Positions 1 through 8,865 of a stretch of DNA of 64,000 nt are shown here, one piece after another. The notes under the pieces are model-generated. The model saw only the letters and a program-made list of their open reading frames with translations. It was not told the origin of the DNA and searched no databases. The stretch is from Anoxybacillus tepidamans PS2 (lineage in GTDB: Bacteria > Bacillota > Bacilli > Bacillales > Anoxybacillaceae), in NCBI RefSeq assembly GCF_000620165.1, contig NZ_JHVN01000006.1, positions 124,001-188,000 of the forward strand. Direction: 5' to 3'. The first letter of the stretch is position 1; each line of letters begins with the position of its first letter. The position numbers and the translations under genes were made by a program.

Positions 1-507
1 GTTTTTTTAGTGCCGCACCGTTTGTTGGATGGAGGCATGATCGGCATTGGATTGATTGCAAAATATCTCTGGAATATTAAAGCGGGGATGACGATTATTT
101 GTTTGAGCGTTCCGCTTTATGTGATTGCTTGGTTTTATTATCGGACATTTTTTTATAATAGTTTGCACGGACTGCTTGTTTCTTCGTTTATGATTGACGT
201 TTGTTCGATATTTCGCGGCATCATTGTTTTCCCGCCAACGATTAGTTCAATCATCGGAGGAATATTCGTCGGAACAGGCATCGGGATGATGCTTCGGGAA
301 GAGACAAGCACGGGGGGAACCGATTTGTTGGCGCAATTTATTGGAAAAATGACCGGTTGGAATGTTGGGATCATTATTTTTATAATTGATATGCTTGTAA
401 TTACGGTAGGAAGTGTTATTGTTCCTGTTGCCTCCTTTATGAACTCTTTTATTGTTGTTTGCGTAGTAGGGATCGTTACCACTATGCTTACACGCACGAA
501 AAGGTGA
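1..507 (+). CDS. YitT family membrane protein, 5' end cut by the window edge
   Basis: The reading frame is open from base 1 (V-F-L-V-P-H-R) to the TGA at 505-507, so the true start lies outside the window. The visible 168 residues hold several hydrophobic segments. The N-terminal pattern of a short loop, then LLDGGMIGIG, and the later ETSTGGTDLLA are typical of the YitT/DUF161 family, whose function is not established. The protein stops after the membrane part, so it lacks the C-terminal cytosolic DUF2179 domain of full YitT proteins. Either this is a short family member or only the membrane half. The GTG at position 10 is not a credible start because it falls inside conserved sequence. Confidence 0.75.
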   Translation, partial: VFLVPHRLLDGGMIGIGLIAKYLWNIKAGMTIICLSVPLYVIAWFYYRTFFYNSLHGLLVSSFMIDVCSIFRGIIVFPPTISSIIGGIFVGTGIGMMLREETSTGGTDLLAQFIGKMTGWNVGIIIFIIDMLVITVGSVIVPVASFMNSFIVVCVVGIVTTMLTRTKR

Positions 508-811
508 GACTATTCTGATAATAGTGTATTTAGAATTGTTGGGATTCTAGTTTTGTCTTACATATCGATACTATTAAGCTGGCGAGATACCTTGTTTGAA
601 TCAGAAGGGGGGTAGGCCGATTGCCTCCCCCCCTCTGATTCTATGACTATGCGATTAATATAGTATTTTATGTTTTTGAAATAGAACTTTTAGTCCTCTT
701 TGCAAAAATTGGAATTAGAGTTAGGAATTTTACGTACAGCGCAGCCTAGTTTATATCCAAACTCACAGAAGGAGTCTTAGGCAATGTTTCTTCAAGGAAA
801 AAAATCAATTA
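508..811. other. Intergenic stretch with one GC-rich hairpin
   Basis: About 300 bases between the YitT-like gene and the convergent peptide transporter. Apart from the hairpin at 599-640 I see no ORF with a ribosome binding site and no recognisable RNA. Confidence 0.5.
599..640. terminator. GC-rich hairpin between convergent genes
   Basis: AATCAGA followed by a run of six G pairs with a run of seven C followed by TCTGATT, with a short AT-rich loop. There is no T tract after it on the plus strand, so it could be a factor-dependent or weak terminator, or another RNA structure. Confidence 0.4.
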
Positions 812-2203
812 TTATTCCAGACCCATCATAGCGACAATTTTACGTGATAAAAGAAGTAAAATGAGACCGAAACCAATGTTAATTGCCCCAATTAGTGCAA
901 ATATCTCCAAATAACCTAGTGACTCGGTATAAGCTGCTAATGCTCCCGCCAAATAGTTGGCTAAACCGGTACCTGAAAGCCATACTCCCATTAATAGCGA
1001 TGCGAAGCGAACCGGTGCTAATTTACTTACCATTGATAAACCAATAGGCGATAAACATAACTCCCCAAGAGTATGCAAGAAATAAGTAAGCACAATTACA
1101 AGTAAGTTTGCTTTATGAAGAACGTGTTGTTCGTCGCTGCCAGTATGCATGACGGCAGGAATTAATACTACAAATCCTAAGCCTAATAAAATCATTCCAA
1201 GAGCCATTTTCACTGGGATTGGAAGATCTCCGCGCTTCGAATTCGAAAGTTTCATCCATAATGCTGAAAGAACTGGCGCTAAAACGATAATAAAGAATGG
1301 ATTTAATGATTGGAACCAGGAAGTAGGCATCGTCCATCCGCCAATCGATTTATCAACGAACTTATCTGTATATAACGTTAGCGAGCTTCCCGCTTGTTCA
1401 AAACCGGCCCAGAAGAAAACAATAAAGCAAGTTAAAATTAAAATCACGGCCGTGCGTTGTTTCTCTCTTTTTGTTAATGGAGTTTTTGTTTTTACTGCTG
1501 TGTTCGTTGTTACTTTTTTGCCTGTAGGTTTTTTACCAATATCCCCTAAATAGCGGTTTCCAAAAAGATTGAAAATTAATTGGCCGATAATCATGCCAAT
1601 TGATGCAGCAAGGAATCCATACCTAAAACCGTAATGTACAACTCCGTTAATAGTTGTTGCGAAATATTTTTCCGCTAAGTAACCGCATACAAGCGGCGCA
1701 AAGAGTGCACCAAAATTAATGCCCATATAGAAAATAGTAAATGCGGCATCTTTACGTTTATCGTTAGGAGAGTAAAGTTGACCGACAAGGGTTGAAATGT
1801 TTGGTTTAAAGAAACCGTTACCGATGATAAGCAATAAAAGACCAATGTATAACCCTAATTTAGTGTTGATGGCAAATAAAATAAAGTTACCGATTGCCAT
1901 TGTCACACCGCCAATGGTGATGGCCAATCGTTTACCTAAAAAACGGTCAGAAAGCATTCCGCCAAGTATTGGCGTAAAGTATACAGTTCCAGTAAAGAAC
2001 CCATAAATAAGCATGGCAACACTCTTATCAAAGCCAAGGCCTCCGCTTACTAGTTCGGTAGTTAAGTAGAGAATAAGGAGACCTCTCATTCCGTAATAAC
2101 TAAAACGCTCCCAAAGTTCTGTGAAGAATAGTAAATAAAGCCCGGGAGGATGTTTTTTGTTTTGTTCTTGCTGCATTGGCTGAACTTCAGGTAATGCTCC
2201 CAT
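812..2203 (-). CDS. Proton-dependent oligopeptide (POT/PTR2) transporter
   Basis: A 463-residue polytopic membrane protein of the major facilitator superfamily that should import di- and tripeptides with protons. The POT signature ExxER(F) is present near the N-terminus (E29, E32, R33), followed by FSYYGMRGLL. A second family segment, GxFKPNISTLVGQLY, is also visible. Length fits DtpT-like transporters. An ATG two codons upstream (ending at 2209) leaves only one base after AGGAGG (2211-2216); the ATG at 2203 gives seven bases and is preferred. The gene stands alone, convergent with its left neighbour and divergent from the nuclease gene on its right. Confidence 0.9.
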   Translation of the reverse strand: MGALPEVQPMQQEQNKKHPPGLYLLFFTELWERFSYYGMRGLLILYLTTELVSGGLGFDKSVAMLIYGFFTGTVYFTPILGGMLSDRFLGKRLAITIGGVTMAIGNFILFAINTKLGLYIGLLLLIIGNGFFKPNISTLVGQLYSPNDKRKDAAFTIFYMGINFGALFAPLVCGYLAEKYFATTINGVVHYGFRYGFLAASIGMIIGQLIFNLFGNRYLGDIGKKPTGKKVTTNTAVKTKTPLTKREKQRTAVILILTCFIVFFWAGFEQAGSSLTLYTDKFVDKSIGGWTMPTSWFQSLNPFFIIVLAPVLSALWMKLSNSKRGDLPIPVKMALGMILLGLGFVVLIPAVMHTGSDEQHVLHKANLLVIVLTYFLHTLGELCLSPIGLSMVSKLAPVRFASLLMGVWLSGTGLANYLAGALAAYTESLGYLEIFALIGAINIGFGLILLLLSRKIVAMMGLE

Positions 2204-2449
2204 TTCCATTCCTCCTAAATTTATGATGATTATGCAAACATTTTATTTTAAAAAATCTCTATAAGTCAATAAAATTATATAGAAATAGAAAAATGCAAAC
2301 TTTCTAATTTATCAGTATTAAACAATTCGGTTGGTCATTAGAATATTATATTATTTTAATAATAAACAAAAATTTTAATGAAATATGTATTTAAAAAGTG
2401 GTCAATCTCCTATCGATACGTTACGATAAGAACGGAAGGGGGATTGAAG

Positions 2450-3130
2450 TTGAAAAAATATATCGTTTGTTTTCTTCTCATTTTTAGTATTTTTATGTTT
2501 GCGGGATGCCAATCGTCTCCGAAGAAAATTCCGGCTGTTGTTGATCGAGTGATTGATGGAGATACATTAAAAGTAGCGATCGGAAAACGAGAGGAAACGG
2601 TGCGTCTATTGCTTGTTGATACGCCAGAGTCGGTGCATCCGACAAAGCCGGTGCAGCCGTTTGGACCAGAGGCAAGCCAGTATGTGAAGAAGCTATTGCC
2701 GAAAGGGACGAAGGTGGAGCTGGAACTGGATGTACGGGAGCGGGATCGATACGGCCGCCTTCTTGCGTATGTATGGATCGGCAAACAAATGTTAAATGAG
2801 TTGCTGCTCGAAAAAGGCTATGCGCGCGTTGCCTACGTATTTGAACCGAACACAAAATATGTAGATGAGTTCCGTCAAATTCAAGAAACAGCTAGGAAAA
2901 AGAAGCTGAACATTTGGTCGATTGAAAACTATGCGACTGACCGGGGATTTCGTGATGAGAAGTTTTCACCGCGTTGTTCTAAGCCAATGATTAAAGGAAA
3001 TATTTCGAGAAATGGAGAGAAAATTTACCACGTTCCTGGAAGCCCGCAATACGAGGAGACAAAAGCAGAAATGATGTTTTGTACAGAAAAAGAGGCGCAA
3101 GCTGCAGGGTTTCGCAAACCGCTGCGCTAA
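2450..3130 (+). CDS. Secreted thermonuclease-like lipoprotein with C-terminal sunset-type domain
   Basis: A 226-residue predicted lipoprotein. The signal peptide ends in a lipobox F-A-G-C with lipidated Cys20. Residues about 35-165 form a staphylococcal nuclease domain with the expected catalytic positions: VIDGDT, RLLLVDTPE (Arg, Asp, Glu) and DRYGRLLAYVW (second Arg). It should cleave DNA or RNA outside the membrane with calcium. The C-terminal ~50 residues (IKGN, KIYHVPGSPQY, FCTEKEAQAAGFR, with two Cys) match the small sunset/Ada-like module often fused to such nucleases. The TTG at 2450 lies seven bases after AAGGGGG (2436-2442); TTG at 2444 and the longer frame from 2378 are less well placed. 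B. subtilis YncB is a comparable nuclease. Confidence 0.85.
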   Translation: MKKYIVCFLLIFSIFMFAGCQSSPKKIPAVVDRVIDGDTLKVAIGKREETVRLLLVDTPESVHPTKPVQPFGPEASQYVKKLLPKGTKVELELDVRERDRYGRLLAYVWIGKQMLNELLLEKGYARVAYVFEPNTKYVDEFRQIQETARKKKLNIWSIENYATDRGFRDEKFSPRCSKPMIKGNISRNGEKIYHVPGSPQYEETKAEMMFCTEKEAQAAGFRKPLR

Positions 3131-3167
3131 ATCCCTCTCTCCCTAAACAAGGGGAGAGGGATTAATT
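3130..3167. terminator. Shared bidirectional terminator hairpin
   Basis: AATCCCTCTC(T)CCC pairs with GGGGAGAGGGATT around a short loop. It starts at the stop codon of the nuclease gene and contains the last codons of the convergent histidine kinase gene. Confidence 0.65.
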
Positions 3168-4270
3168 TGGGAAGGAAGTGAAATAAAGAACGATGTTGTA
3201 TGCTCGTCTGAGGTACACGTAATTTTGCCGCCGTGATCTTCAATAATTTTTTTGCACACATAAAGCCCAATTCCTGTCCCAAGTTTTTTCGTCGTGAAAA
3301 ACGGTTCGAAAATAGCTTGAATCGCTTCTTTAGGGATCATTGGACCGTTATTCGAAATACAAATTACAACTTCCTCATCGTTTGTTGTCACATGAATTTC
3401 GATCTGCCGCGGTTTTTCCTTTTCTTTCACCGCTTCAATGGAGTTTAAGAGAATGTTCATCAAGACCTGCTTTAACAAATTTCGATAGACAAAGACATTT
3501 GCCGTTTCATCGATGTTTGTTGAAACTGAAACATCTTCATCGACAAAGCTTGGGTATAAAAACGAAAGCACTTCGTCGAACAGTTGCGAAAGCACAACCT
3601 GTTCCTTCTCTTCTTCCACCATTTCTTTTCTTGAAGCATGAAGAAACTGAGAAATGCGGAATTTGAGCTGCTGCAGTTCGTGATTGATAATGTCTAAATA
3701 CTTTAAGTTTGGATGCTCAAACTTAAGCAGTTGAATAAAACCGATAATTGCGGTTAACGGGTTGCGGAACTCGTGAACGAAACTTGAAGACATTTGCCCA
3801 AGCAATGTCAGCCGATCTTTATGAGATTGAGAAATAAATAGGTTCTTTTTTTCAATTTCCGCGTCTTTTAGCTCCGTATATTTTGCCACCGCATAAAACG
3901 AAAATTGATCAAACAAGTAGTTAATATCATCAATCAGCGGCTGAAGCTCTTCAATCGGAAGTTGCGATTTTAACGCATATCGCACTAGTAAACTGCGTCC
4001 GAGATTTGTATTATATATAAACTCGCCTATATTAATATTTGCTTCCACTCTTTCTTTCGCCACTTTTTCCGCCAGTTTTTTCAGATGCTCAGCGGTATAC
4101 GGTTGGCCCAGAAGTTGTTTAATGAGCTCAAAAAAAGCCAATCCGTTATGCTCTACGCGATCGATGTGCTTATCATTATCGGCGATATACATATGTTTCC
4201 GCCAATGGGAAATAAAATCAGATAAATGTTCTTCTAAAAAAGTAATTAATTTCTCTTTTGAAGACTCCAA
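3143..4270 (-). CDS. Cytosolic sporulation-type sensor histidine kinase
   Basis: About 375 residues without a membrane segment. The N-terminal ~150 residues (HWRKHMY..., NIGEFIYNTNLGR) resemble the HisK_N helical sensor domain of Bacillus sporulation kinases. A HisKA dimerisation helix follows with the phospho-acceptor His in FVHEFRNPLTA (about residue 166). The HATPase domain has the N box (NILLNSIEA) and G boxes (GTGIGLYVCKKI). No response regulator is adjacent, so it is an orphan kinase, probably feeding the Spo0 phosphorelay (inference). The GTG at 4276 directly abuts AGGTGA; the TTG at 4270 gives about six bases of spacing and is preferred. Confidence 0.82.
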   Translation of the reverse strand: MESSKEKLITFLEEHLSDFISHWRKHMYIADNDKHIDRVEHNGLAFFELIKQLLGQPYTAEHLKKLAEKVAKERVEANINIGEFIYNTNLGRSLLVRYALKSQLPIEELQPLIDDINYLFDQFSFYAVAKYTELKDAEIEKKNLFISQSHKDRLTLLGQMSSSFVHEFRNPLTAIIGFIQLLKFEHPNLKYLDIINHELQQLKFRISQFLHASRKEMVEEEKEQVVLSQLFDEVLSFLYPSFVDEDVSVSTNIDETANVFVYRNLLKQVLMNILLNSIEAVKEKEKPRQIEIHVTTNDEEVVICISNNGPMIPKEAIQAIFEPFFTTKKLGTGIGLYVCKKIIEDHGGKITCTSDEHTTSFFISLPSQINPSPLV

Positions 4271-4399
4271 ACTCACTCACCTCGTTTATCCGTTCACCAT
4301 CGCATGATATTATTATAAAAGGAAATTGCTAAATTTAGAAAGAGGGATATTGCTAAATTTGTTATTTTTCATCGCATTATGAAAAGTTTTTAATCTTTT

Positions 4400-4431
4400 T
4401 TCACAAGTTCCTCACAATGTTTGTTTATAAT
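4400..4431 (+). promoter_or_regulatory. Candidate direct repeats and -10 upstream of the two-component operon
   Basis: TTCACA (4400-4405) and CTCACA (4411-4416) repeat with an 11-base period, as OmpR/PhoP-type regulators prefer, just upstream of TATAAT (4426-4431). No good -35 stands 17 bases from this -10, which fits an activated promoter. Autoregulation by the operon's own regulator is an inference. Confidence 0.4.
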
Positions 4432-4459
4432 GCAATTGCTTTGGACAAGGGGGGAAATC

Positions 4460-5464
4460 ATGAGACGGTTGTCTTTAATTGTGTTCCTATTCCTTCTATT
4501 GCTTACAGGGTGCGATCAACAATCATTTACGCCGATTCCGAAACGAATGGAAACGCTGATTAGCATTAACATTAAGGATGGGAGTGCGACGTTTTTCGAT
4601 TTAGAGCGTGAAAAAAAATATGCGCAGTGGAATTTGCAAAAACCGATTAGAGGAGGGGCATTGTTAAACAACGGACAAACATTGCTATTATATGGGAACG
4701 ATCTCGATCAAGCGTACGAGTATGACCTGGCTACCGGGAAGTTAAAGAAGGAATGGCAAGTAGGTGAAGGGATTGTAGGTGCGCTTGTATCTAATGATAT
4801 GCATCACATATTTTTAGCCGATCAAAAGCAAAAGGAAATCCGCATTTTTCGCACGGACGGAAAAGAAATCGGGGCCGTTAAAGTAGGAAGCGCGCCTTTG
4901 ACACTTTTACAAAACAGCGACGGCACTCGGCTATATGTGATCGACTTTCATGATGCGAAAACGGATATTATCGACGTGCCAAAACGCAAGGTCATACACA
5001 TGTTCTTCGTCCCTAAATCTTCGCTCGGAGGACTGCTTCGCGAGCAACAACAGGAGATATGGATTGGCGGACATGGAAGTGGCAGTGCGATGGAAACTTC
5101 GATACATGTATATTCGCTGCCGGACGGAAAATTGGCCAAAACCGTTCCCGCTCCTGATATGCCGATTGGCTTTACGGAAACGAATGAAGGCATCTTCGCG
5201 TTAAGCCACGGATCGAACATGGTGCGAAAATGGAACAACAGAGGAAAAGAAGAAGCGGCGCTTGTAGTGGGGGCCAACCCGTTTACGATCGTTGGCACTA
5301 ATCGGCACTTGTATGTCGCAAGCTATGACAGCGATGAAATTGATGTCATCGACGGACGAACGATGCGAGTCGTTCACCGATATAAGGCGGGAAAAGGACC
5401 TTTTCAATTGATGATTCGGGGGGGAGATAAGCATGGAGCGAACTACAATTCTTGTTGTCGATGA
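4460..5464 (+). CDS. Predicted beta-propeller lipoprotein (YVTN/YncE-like)
   Basis: A 334-residue secreted lipoprotein: basic start MRR, hydrophobic stretch, and lipobox L-T-G-C with Cys18. The rest shows repeated propeller-like strands such as LLYGNDLDQAYEYDLATGKLK, RLYVIDF, LYVASYDSDEIDVIDG and KAGKGPFQL, as in YncE-type seven-bladed proteins. The function is unknown. The ATG at 4460 follows AAGGGGGG at a proper distance. Its 3' end overlaps the response regulator gene by 32 bases, so the two are translationally coupled. This suggests the lipoprotein is an extracellular sensor accessory or a target of the two-component system (inference). Confidence 0.8.
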   Translation: MRRLSLIVFLFLLLLTGCDQQSFTPIPKRMETLISINIKDGSATFFDLEREKKYAQWNLQKPIRGGALLNNGQTLLLYGNDLDQAYEYDLATGKLKKEWQVGEGIVGALVSNDMHHIFLADQKQKEIRIFRTDGKEIGAVKVGSAPLTLLQNSDGTRLYVIDFHDAKTDIIDVPKRKVIHMFFVPKSSLGGLLREQQQEIWIGGHGSGSAMETSIHVYSLPDGKLAKTVPAPDMPIGFTETNEGIFALSHGSNMVRKWNNRGKEEAALVVGANPFTIVGTNRHLYVASYDSDEIDVIDGRTMRVVHRYKAGKGPFQLMIRGGDKHGANYNSCCR

Positions 5465-6104
5465 TGAAGAAGATATGCGCTTTTTAGTTTGTATGTATTT
5501 GGAAAACTCCGGATTTTCCTGCTTGCAGGCAAAAGATGGAGAAGAGGCGCTGGCACTTATACAACAACAAAACATCGATTTAATTTTGCTTGATATTATG
5601 ATGCCGAATATCGACGGTTTTGCTTTATGCGAGCGCATTCGTAAGCAATCAAGCGTTCCGATCATTTTTTTAACGGCGCGGGGCGACGAGTGGGACAAAG
5701 TGAAAGGATTCAAAATTGGCGGGGATGATTATATCGTCAAACCGTTTAGTCCAGGCGAGTTAATCGCGCGCATTGAGGCGATCATCAGACGGACGTATCA
5801 AGGAAGGCAGACCGACGGAATTTCATTGGGATCCATTTCGATTGACGAAAAGGGTCGCAAAGTCACTGTCGCTGGAGAAAGTATCGTTCTAACGTTAAAG
5901 GAGTTTGACCTGCTTGTTTTTCTCGCCAAGCATCACGGACAAGTATTCAGCCGCGAAGACTTGCTTGTTCGTGTATGGGGCTATGACTATACGGGAAATG
6001 CAAGAACGGTCGACACCCATATCAAAACATTGCGGCTTAAATTAAAACAAGGTGGATCTTTTATTAAAACGGTATGGGGCATTGGCTATAAATTTGAGGT
6101 GTGA
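5433..6104 (+). CDS. OmpR/PhoB-family response regulator
   Basis: A 223-residue regulator. The receiver domain (1-120) has the acidic pair D10-D11, the phospho-acceptor D54 in LLDIMMP, the Thr in FLTARG and the Lys in YIVKPF. The C-terminal winged helix (about 130-223) ends in TVDTHIKTLRLKL and WGIGYKFEV, typical of OmpR DNA-binding domains. The SD GGGGGGAGA lies just before ATG 5433. It sits between the lipoprotein gene, which it overlaps, and the sensor kinase gene, from which it is separated by three bases. The three form one operon. Confidence 0.93.
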   Translation: MERTTILVVDDEEDMRFLVCMYLENSGFSCLQAKDGEEALALIQQQNIDLILLDIMMPNIDGFALCERIRKQSSVPIIFLTARGDEWDKVKGFKIGGDDYIVKPFSPGELIARIEAIIRRTYQGRQTDGISLGSISIDEKGRKVTVAGESIVLTLKEFDLLVFLAKHHGQVFSREDLLVRVWGYDYTGNARTVDTHIKTLRLKLKQGGSFIKTVWGIGYKFEV

Positions 6105-6107
6105 TGC

Positions 6108-7517
6108 ATGCGGCGAACATCAATGACATTAGTACAAAAAATTTGGCTCACTATAAGTATTGTTGTCATTCTTACAGCAGCATTTTCTTATTTTCTATTA
6201 AACTATTTTTATGAAAATCTATATGTCGATCAAGTCAAACAAACGCTGATTAAGGAAGGAAAAAATTTAGCGGACGACTATCACGGCGGTCCGATTACGG
6301 AAGAATATCGAAAACGGGTAGAATGGTACAATACAAAATCAACAGCCGAAGTGCTCCTTGTCAGCAACCCGCGGGAACTGGGCGCCTGTTTGCCGTTTGA
6401 GATTGATTACGATTCGCTTATTAACGGGACGGATCGCCAGAAGTTGCTTGAGGGAAAGATTGTGACAAAAATCGGCTACGAAAGGCGGTTTGGCCGCAAA
6501 ATTATGGGAGTCGTCGTACCGCTTTTAGATCAACAGCGTTTAGAGGGTGTGTTTTATTTATATATTCCGCTCGCGACGATTCAAGAAGCGACAAAGGAAG
6601 TTGCCGTCGTTTGGGTGCCGCTTGCGCTCGTTTTTGTCGTTCTTTTGCTTCTGTTCGGAAAAAAAATGGCCGATCGTCTCGCTGGACCTTTAAAAGAGAT
6701 GGAACGAGTCGCCTATAAGATGTCGCAAGGGGATTATGAGGCGCAAATTCCGATTCGAGCGGACGATGAAGCGGGGAGGCTGGCGAGAGCGTTTAACGTA
6801 ATGGCGAAGGCGATTTATGAGGAAGATATGAAAAAACGGGAATTTCTCGCTAATGTGTCGCATGAATTGCGTACACCGCTTAGTTACGTGAAAGGATACA
6901 GCGAGGCCCTTTTAGCAGGAATGGTGAAAACGAAAGAAGAAGAGGAGAAATATGTCAGGCTTATTCACCGGGAAGCGGGCCGGATGGAGCGGCTCGTTCA
7001 CGATCTGCTTGATTTAGCGCAGTTGGAGGGAAAAAGTGTCCCTTTGCAAAAAGTGCCGCTCGCGTTTTCTCAAGTCATTGAGGATACGCTTGTTAAATAC
7101 GAACCGTTTTTACACGAAAAGGCGATCCGGCTTACGGTTGATTTAAATCCAGACATTATTATTGAAGGCGATGCCGATCGCATAGAGCAGGTTATTCATA
7201 ATCTGCTTGATAATGCGATCCGCTATACGCCAAAAGGCGGCGCAATTGCCGTTCAGCTGTTTGAAACAAATGAAAACCGTTGCTGCTTGCTGATTCGCGA
7301 TTCTGGAAAAGGCATCCCAAAAGAGAAAATCCCGTTTCTTGGGCAGCGCTTTTTTCGCGTCGATCAAGCGCGGACAAGAGCGGAAGGCGGTACGGGGCTT
7401 GGGCTTGCGATTGTGAAGCAAATCGTCCATCTTCACGATGGTACCATTTCATTTGCAAGTGAAGCAGGAAAAGGAACAACGGTGCTGATTGACCTGCCGA
7501 TATGGAACGATGAATAA
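6108..7517 (+). CDS. Membrane sensor histidine kinase
   Basis: 469 residues and the partner of the preceding regulator. Transmembrane helix 1 covers about residues 10-30 and helix 2 about 166-186, enclosing an extracellular sensor of roughly 130 residues. A HAMP linker follows (AGPLKEMERVAYKMSQGDYEAQIP). HisKA carries His252 in SHELRTPLSYV. The ATPase domain has the N box DNAIRYTP, DSGKGIP and the G box GGTGLGLAIVKQIV. GAGGTG precedes ATG 6108. The signal is unknown; the coupled lipoprotein suggests an extracytoplasmic cue. Confidence 0.92.
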   Translation: MRRTSMTLVQKIWLTISIVVILTAAFSYFLLNYFYENLYVDQVKQTLIKEGKNLADDYHGGPITEEYRKRVEWYNTKSTAEVLLVSNPRELGACLPFEIDYDSLINGTDRQKLLEGKIVTKIGYERRFGRKIMGVVVPLLDQQRLEGVFYLYIPLATIQEATKEVAVVWVPLALVFVVLLLLFGKKMADRLAGPLKEMERVAYKMSQGDYEAQIPIRADDEAGRLARAFNVMAKAIYEEDMKKREFLANVSHELRTPLSYVKGYSEALLAGMVKTKEEEEKYVRLIHREAGRMERLVHDLLDLAQLEGKSVPLQKVPLAFSQVIEDTLVKYEPFLHEKAIRLTVDLNPDIIIEGDADRIEQVIHNLLDNAIRYTPKGGAIAVQLFETNENRCCLLIRDSGKGIPKEKIPFLGQRFFRVDQARTRAEGGTGLGLAIVKQIVHLHDGTISFASEAGKGTTVLIDLPIWNDE

Positions 7518-7816
7518 TCGAAAACCGCCGCTTAGATGCGAAAGCTTTTGGCGAGTGGACCAGTCCAAATCGGAATGGTCTTTTTTTGTTTTTTGTAGAT
7601 TGGTTGAAATAAAAAACTCTTTGTATTTAGAGGGGATGGCAGTCTTATTGTTAAGCGTATATTTTCTTCACCATCGTTCTGTCAACAGCAGCCTTGTTCA
7701 AGGGTTCGAGCCAGAGATGAATATTGCGCATTTCAACTTTTCTATATAGTTCTAGATTCAGCATCATGGGCAAATATGTCGAATAAACGAGGAAACTGTG
7801 AAGAATGTATGAAAGA
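7518..7816. other. Intergenic stretch, no gene seen
   Basis: Between the kinase gene and the cysteine synthase promoter. It holds one terminator (7558-7587). An open frame reaching 7749 starts inside the kinase gene and has no ribosome binding site or recognisable protein sequence. Confidence 0.5.
7558..7594 (+). terminator. Terminator of the two-component operon
   Basis: GACCAGTCC pairs with GGAATGGTC, followed by seven T. Confidence 0.8.
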
Positions 7817-7845
7817 TTGAAAGAAAATCAATCAAACCATATAAT
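7817..7845 (+). promoter_or_regulatory. Sigma-A promoter of the cysteine synthase gene
   Basis: TTGAAA (7817-7822), 17 bases, then a perfect TATAAT (7840-7845). The start codon follows about 40 bases later. No S-box or T-box leader fits in this short 5' region. Confidence 0.75.
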
Positions 7846-7887
7846 CAATCTTAAGAGAAAAAGAGTGAGCAAAGGTTGGCGATATAA

Positions 7888-8811
7888 ATGAAGCGATACG
7901 ATTCGATTTTAGATTTAATCGGCAATACGCCGGTTGTGAAACTCAATCGCATCCCTGATCCAAGCGGTGCGGAAGTGTACATAAAGCTTGAATCGTTTAA
8001 TCCGGGCGGCAGCGTGAAAGACCGCGCCGCGTTTCAGATGATTCGCCGCGCGGAGGAGGAAGGAAAGATTACACCAGGAAAAAGCACGATCATCGAGCCG
8101 ACTTCTGGAAATACCGGAATCGGATTGGCGATGGTATGTGCCGCAAAAGGCTACCGCTGCATTATCACCATGCCTGATAACGCGACGGTCGAGCGGGTCA
8201 AGCTGTTAAAGGCATATGGGGCCCAAGTACATTTGACTCCAGCTTCGCAGCGAATGCAAGGAGCGATTGATGAAGCCAATCGTTTAGCTGCGCAAATTCC
8301 TGACAGCTTTATCCCGATGCAATTTGAGAACCGTGCGAATCCGGACGCGCATCGGCATAGCACCGCCGTGGAAATTTTAGAGGCGTTCGACGGCGAGTTA
8401 GATGCATTCGTATTGACAGCAGGGACAGGCGGAACGGTGACGGGAACAGGAGAGGAGCTAAAAAAACATCTTCCGCACTTGCGAATTTATGTGGTCGAGC
8501 CGTATGGATCGCCCGTATTATCTGGAGGAAAGCCGGGGCCGCACAAAATTCCGGGAACGGGTCCGGGGTTCGTTCCGAAAATCTTAAATCGCGATATTTA
8601 CGATGAAATTTTTCTTATTAAAGATGAGGATGCACAAATGATGGCGCGCCGTTTGGCTGCCGAGGAAGGGATTTTAGTCGGCGCTTCCGCTGGTGCCGCT
8701 GCTTATTATGCTGTTGAAGTAGCCAAGAAATTGCCGCCGTCTGCGCGCGTGCTTTGCATGGCTCCTGATTCGGGGGAACGGTATTTGTCGTCTGATTTGT
8801 TTGCCTTTTAA
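7888..8811 (+). CDS. Cysteine synthase family protein (YtkP-like CysK paralogue)
   Basis: 307 residues of a PLP-dependent fold-type II enzyme. It should form cysteine from O-acetylserine and sulfide or a related beta-replacement product. The PLP Lys44 is in GGSVKDR. The substrate loop PTSGNTGIG, the phosphate-binding GTGGTVTGTGE and the C-terminal PDSGERYLS are all present. The remembered B. subtilis paralogue YtkP fits somewhat better than CysK, because usual CysK residues differ in places (LESFNPGG rather than LEYMNPGS). No partner serine acetyltransferase gene is adjacent. The gene has its own promoter and terminator. Confidence 0.85.
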   Translation: MKRYDSILDLIGNTPVVKLNRIPDPSGAEVYIKLESFNPGGSVKDRAAFQMIRRAEEEGKITPGKSTIIEPTSGNTGIGLAMVCAAKGYRCIITMPDNATVERVKLLKAYGAQVHLTPASQRMQGAIDEANRLAAQIPDSFIPMQFENRANPDAHRHSTAVEILEAFDGELDAFVLTAGTGGTVTGTGEELKKHLPHLRIYVVEPYGSPVLSGGKPGPHKIPGTGPGFVPKILNRDIYDEIFLIKDEDAQMMARRLAAEEGILVGASAGAAAYYAVEVAKKLPPSARVLCMAPDSGERYLSSDLFAF

Positions 8812-8836
8812 GCGTTGTGTTTGTTGTATTTAATGG

Positions 8837-8864
8837 AAAAGGTGTCCTAAGCGGGACACCTTTT
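8837..8864. terminator. Bidirectional terminator
   Basis: AAAAGGTGTCC pairs perfectly with GGACACCTTTT. It serves the cysteine synthase gene and the convergent ABC permease gene, whose stop codon follows immediately. Confidence 0.9.
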
Positions 8865-8865
8865 A

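Noticed and set aside
599-640. Hairpin considered as a transposon end or riboswitch
   Set aside because: No repeat elsewhere in the window and no riboswitch consensus; most simply a terminator-like stem.
7489-7749. 86-codon frame after the sensor kinase gene
   Set aside because: It begins inside the kinase gene, reads through its terminator and has no SD or family resemblance.
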